Source: Cyclina sinensis
Taxonomy: Eukaryota > Mollusca > Bivalvia > Venerida > Veneridae
DNA length: 64,000 bases
Direction of reading: 5' to 3'
NCBI GenBank assembly: GCA_012932295.1
Contig: JAAONU010000010.1
Span: forward strand, 27,773,348-27,837,347
Below, piece by piece: positions 62,701 to 64,000 of this stretch. Under the pieces are notes generated by a model that was not told the DNA's origin, did not search any database, and saw nothing but the letters and a program-made list of their open reading frames with translations. The position numbers and the translations under genes were made by a program. Position 1 is the stretch's first letter. Each line of letters starts with the position of its first letter.

Positions 62701-62741
62701 TTCTTATATTTGGGTTTATTCAATTCTTCCTCGATGTCCAT
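50874..62741 (-). CDS. HEPN (CXorf38-like)-coiled-coil-NACHT receptor, six exons
   Basis: Predicted NLR-like STAND ATPase of about 1237 residues. Proposed join, minus strand: 62741-62169, 61863-61705, 61181-60774, 59938-59902, 59695-59630, 53344-50874 (total 3714 nt, divisible by 3; all junction phases agree). Domains: CXorf38-like with HEPN, about 1-240 (Cys/His cluster 60-107; RNEIMH at 196-201); coiled coil, about 250-380; linker, 381-420; NACHT, about 490-670 (Walker A ADAGLGKTS 498-506, Walker B LVLLDGLDE 589-597, TTTRP 625-629); helical/winged-helix part ending in FSHKSVQEYFAAL near 835-847; then a leucine-rich, poorly repetitive C-terminus. In this superfamily NACHT is a nucleotide-dependent oligomerisation switch, and HEPN domains with RX4H are metal-independent RNases. 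I infer a cytoplasmic immune-type sensor whose effector may cut RNA. The ligand is unknown. Start: the ATG at 62741 lies ten codons before a conserved KYKNWV, as in CXorf38. Confidence 0.85.
54062..54157 (-). repeat. tRNA-derived SINE head, inside intron 5
   Basis: The minus strand reads GCCACCGTAGCCTAGTGGTA with AAAGCC (A-box), then a C/G homopolymer insertion (54095-54107), then GGTTTCAGTCCCGGCAAGG (B-box). The extra homopolymer stretches the spacing beyond a normal tRNA. Confidence 0.55.
55128..55166. repeat. (CATC)n-type microsatellite
   Basis: CCAT/CATC tetranucleotide run with a few interruptions, in intron 5. Confidence 0.85.
55647..55992 (-). mobile_element. Tc1/mariner-derived miniature element
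   Basis: 346 bp bounded by TA dinucleotides (55645-55646 and 55993-55994) and inverted ends of 27 bp with one mismatch, starting CAG[C/A]CAAGGGACAT. The left inverted end is 55647-55673 and the right 55966-55992. TA target duplication, ends beginning CAG and an internal transposase remnant identify the Tc1/mariner superfamily. It is an internal-deletion derivative and cannot move by itself. It sits in intron 5 of the receptor gene, on the same strand as the gene when judged by the transposase remnant. Confidence 0.85.
55755..55908 (-). pseudogene. C-terminal remnant of a Tc1-like transposase
   Basis: Minus-strand reading gives REQLIAEITHIWETN, then after a one-base frame change PVAYIQTLYKTIPARM and NEVIRMKGHLTKY followed by TGA at 55755-55757. 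Tc1-family transposases end in a similar way, with a SMPRR-type segment followed by VI..KG..TKY. Only about 45 codons remain and the catalytic residues lie in the deleted part. Confidence 0.75.
56097..56135. repeat. (AG)n microsatellite
   Basis: An uninterrupted AG run of about 39 bp in intron 5. Confidence 0.95.
56596..56829. mobile_element. Short MITE-like bivalve repeat
   Basis: Runs from TTAACCATCTTAATC to CTAAAAGTTAA, with weak inverted ends (TTAAC...). It contains CTAAAATGGACGTGTCCGTC, ATGATCAGACGGCACGGACA and CACTGGTCGCAAAGGCAGAA. I recall near-identical blocks from repeats in venerid clams, which supports the host assignment; that is memory, not a search. A 61-codon minus-strand ORF across it, with a signal-peptide-like start, is fortuitous. 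Confidence 0.55.
56973..57003. repeat. (CT)n microsatellite
   Basis: An uninterrupted CT run in intron 5. Confidence 0.95.
57430..57560. repeat. Degenerate ~42-bp tandem repeat
   Basis: Units of the form GTGGACAAAACTCTCTACATC recur three to four times with varied length (GGACAAACACTCTACACTT, GTGGAGAAAACGCCTTCACA, GTGGCCAAACCCCTTACATC). Confidence 0.6.
59630..59695 (-). CDS. Receptor exon 5: 66-nt linker exon
   Basis: Encodes GTSGKTSIEEKRKEQAYLQM and KT. The acceptor is ATTATGTTCAG, directly after the AAT microsatellite, and the donor ACAA|GTAAGT. Enters and leaves in phase 1, so skipping it would keep the frame. Joined to exon 6 it gives a continuous helix (YLQMKTNLRNDLKATYRRQY) that leads into NACHT. 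Confidence 0.65.
59702..59739. repeat. (AAT)n microsatellite at the exon 5 acceptor
   Basis: The run starts seven bases before exon 5 on the transcribed strand, where the polypyrimidine tract would normally be. Length changes could affect exon 5 splicing. Confidence 0.95.
59902..59938 (-). CDS. Receptor exon 4: 37-nt micro-exon
   Basis: Encodes KQSSTIQHEASA plus one base of the next codon, a polar linker. The acceptor is TTTTTTTCACAG and the donor CAG|GTAGAA. Enters in phase 0 and leaves in phase 1, matching exon 5. Too short to prove from sequence alone, but both splice sites and the phases fit. Confidence 0.6.
59939..60773 (-). other. Receptor intron 3 (GC-AG)
   Basis: GCAAGT donor and a long pyrimidine tract before TTCACAG. 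No repeat or gene recognised inside. Confidence 0.6.
60774..61181 (-). CDS. Receptor exon 3: coiled coil
   Basis: Encodes residues 245-380. It is almost wholly charged and helical, with heptad-like spacing: LEKLEKKEKDIIEKIEKKKQ, then EEIVGAKEAVLNEFKDAKAQ and EAVRKAEEAITQL, ending AKQQQLKM. Likely a dimerisation or spacer rod between HEPN and NACHT. The exon end in phase with exon 4 uses a GC donor (ATG|GCAAGT) instead of GT. The match beyond the GC to the GC-AG donor consensus is good and no suitable GT is near. Confidence 0.75.
61182..61704 (-). other. Receptor intron 2
   Basis: GTATGTG donor and a T-rich GTATTTTTAG acceptor. A GCTAGC-containing palindrome-like stretch at 61563-61577 is the only notable item. 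Confidence 0.65.
61705..61863 (-). CDS. Receptor exon 2: HEPN motif exon
   Basis: Encodes residues 192-244. It begins ARSVRNEIMHRAKMEL, and the RNEIMH hexapeptide is the R-X4-H HEPN signature with the preferred polar residue after Arg. The same RNEIMH stands at the matching place in CXorf38. It continues into an amphipathic helix (LQSYIAIFIAVLTD) and ends EKLEK. Flanks are a CTCTTTAG acceptor and an AAG|GTATGTG donor, both phase 0. Confidence 0.8.
61864..62168 (-). other. Receptor intron 1
   Basis: GTAAGAA donor and CTCTTTAG acceptor, phase 0. No other feature inside. Confidence 0.7.
62169..62741 (-). CDS. Receptor exon 1: CXorf38-like N-terminal domain
   Basis: Encodes residues 1-191. KYKNWVRGAKGLEYL and LEKFVGD match the N-terminus of animal CXorf38 proteins. 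Next comes a Cys/His cluster (C60, C63, H72, C78, C83, H87/H88, C91, C102, C107) that may bind zinc. A WCSDPFGWSYAKCF block and DASGLLSIIINNTFF, the segment that precedes the HEPN motif in CXorf38, follow. It ends in phase 0 at a strong donor (TCC|GTAAGAA). A TTTATTTCAG acceptor-like site ends at 62757, 16 nt before the ATG, so an upstream non-coding exon is likely. A 5' extension from a non-ATG codon (TTG, 62750) is not credible here. Confidence 0.8.
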
Positions 62742-64000
62742 ATTTTTCAAATTAAACTGAAATAAATTCTCATGTTGTGGTATGATGTCTAATAATACAA
62801 AAGTGCAAAGGACATGTAACTACTTCCTACAATTTTTACGAACTATGTTAAAATGAATGAATAAACAATTGACTGTAGAAGAAGTCGTGCAGTTTGACCA
62901 AGACCATGATAAAAGTTTGATATGACTAAAGATTATCAACAGTTTCTATGTTAAACGATGAATAAAAAAGGTTGAATTTATTAAGCTATCTCATTAATTA
63001 TTTTATGATGATCAGGGTACTATTTACAAACGTGTTCCCAAATATCCCTCCTGCAGCTCTAATTTTCCTTGTTTTAAGAAAAAAAAAACAAGTATGTACT
63101 TTTTTCAGTTTGATGTTTTAGCACTTAATATAAGCATCCACCTATCTTTATTTTTTGTACTACAGTGAAATCTAATAAGACTTTGTCAGCCCGTAGCGTC
63201 TGTGCATAAGTTATGCGGTGCGTACAGGCACACTATATATAAGGCAAATTTTCTTTTATGTCTCTTTATTTTTATCTATTAAGGTGTTTTCTACTAAAGA
63301 AGGAGAATGTTATACCGATAATAAACATTCCTGGCAAGTTTCATTAACACTGATTAACGTAAGTAAAACAATGAGGATGATACAGTGTAATTATATTGAA
63401 AAATGAAAGGGCCATATCTGTAAAAATAAATTTATTCAGCCAATTCAAAAAAAAACAAAAAGAAAAACGCAACCTCAGTAAATATTTTAAAATAAGTAAG
63501 AAAATGAAGAAACTTTAGTGTAAACATAGTTAAATATGTTAAATATAGTTAAATATTGCATTTTTATTTAATCATGAGCCATCATTAAGGTACAACTGAC
63601 CCATTTAAGCCCACTGAAGAACTCAGCTGAGGTCTTTTGACCGTATATATTGTGTTCATGTCAGAATAATTAAAAAACTAAATCATACTCATTATATATT
63701 CTCTAAAAGGTTTGACTATATTTACGAGAAACTAGCTACAAAAATACACGGCAAAATATACCAGACCTTTTTTTCTGAAACGGAAAACATTAACATTGAC
63801 ACATCTTTATAAAAGATGAAAAGAAAGAATTGTAATGTACAGGTCATCTTAATTAAACATAATCTTGTTAAGATCTACTAAATTATTAATTGAAGAATGC
63901 ATTTCCATGCTTTATAGACAAGAAGAGGAGTTCTTCCAGTTGAATAATGGCTTTTTACCCTTGCAGAATAATTCAGTTACTATGATAATTATTATAGTGC
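62742..64000 (-). other. Upstream region of the receptor gene
   Basis: Contains the putative 5' UTR acceptor ending at 62757. A promoter or first exon is not identifiable; the sequence is AT-rich with a short (TTAAATATG)-like run at 63529-63559. The transcript start may lie beyond the window. Confidence 0.35.

Noticed and set aside
62742..62750. TTG start adding three residues to receptor exon 1
   Set aside because: A eukaryotic gene with a good ATG at 62741; the preceding bases are likely 5' UTR just after a splice acceptor.
63230..63240. TATATATAAGG as a TATA box
   Set aside because: On the plus strand with no plus-strand gene following; AT-rich background makes it uninformative.

Overview
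The window reads as nuclear DNA of a bivalve mollusc, possibly a venerid-type clam. The evidence is an AT-rich, intron-bearing layout, very sparse coding, and several repeat types that I associate with bivalve genomes: AGGTCAAGGTCA-rich tandem arrays, a pearl/Helitron-like element with ~160-bp core repeats and a tetranucleotide tail, tRNA-derived SINEs, and a short element matching one I remember from venerid clams. No bacterial signatures (operons, ribosome binding sites, dense ORFs) are present. The species call is inference.

One convincing gene is present, on the minus strand at 50874-62741. I assembled it from six exons whose splice sites and phases all agree; it encodes about 1237 residues. 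Order from the N-terminus: a CXorf38-like domain with a Cys/His cluster and an intact HEPN motif (RNEIMH), a ~130-residue coiled coil, a short linker from two tiny exons, a NACHT NTPase with Walker A and B, a helical/winged-helix region, and a degenerate leucine-rich C-terminus. This is an NLR-like (STAND ATPase) receptor in which a predicted HEPN RNase module replaces a Death/CARD/PYD module. It is the most interesting content of the window.

Layout. 0.2-0.8 kb: a 42-bp minisatellite with no length change between units. 2.1-3.0 kb: a duplicated 80-bp segment. 6.3 kb: a tRNA-like sequence. About 7.75-11.5 kb and 22.1-28.2 kb: two diverged copies of one large non-coding block, with a partial third copy near 39.6-40.0 kb. 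14.56 kb: a frameshifted zf-AD-like zinc-finger exon. 15.8-19.5 kb: a hierarchical tandem array. 23.7-24.9 kb: a pearl-like element inserted in the second block copy. 27.7 and 39.2 kb: two copies of one SINE in opposite orientation. 35.8-36.5 kb: two small tandem arrays. 40.9-43.3 kb: foldback elements. 45.1-46.4 kb: a dead LINE. 33.5-34.0 and 49.7-50.1 kb: another duplicated non-coding pair, the second overlapping the likely 3' end of the receptor transcript.

The 6.3-kb fifth intron of the receptor gene (53345-59629) holds a Tc1/mariner-derived miniature element that keeps the last ~45 codons of a transposase, plus other short elements and microsatellites. Most remaining sequence is AT-rich and unassignable by eye.
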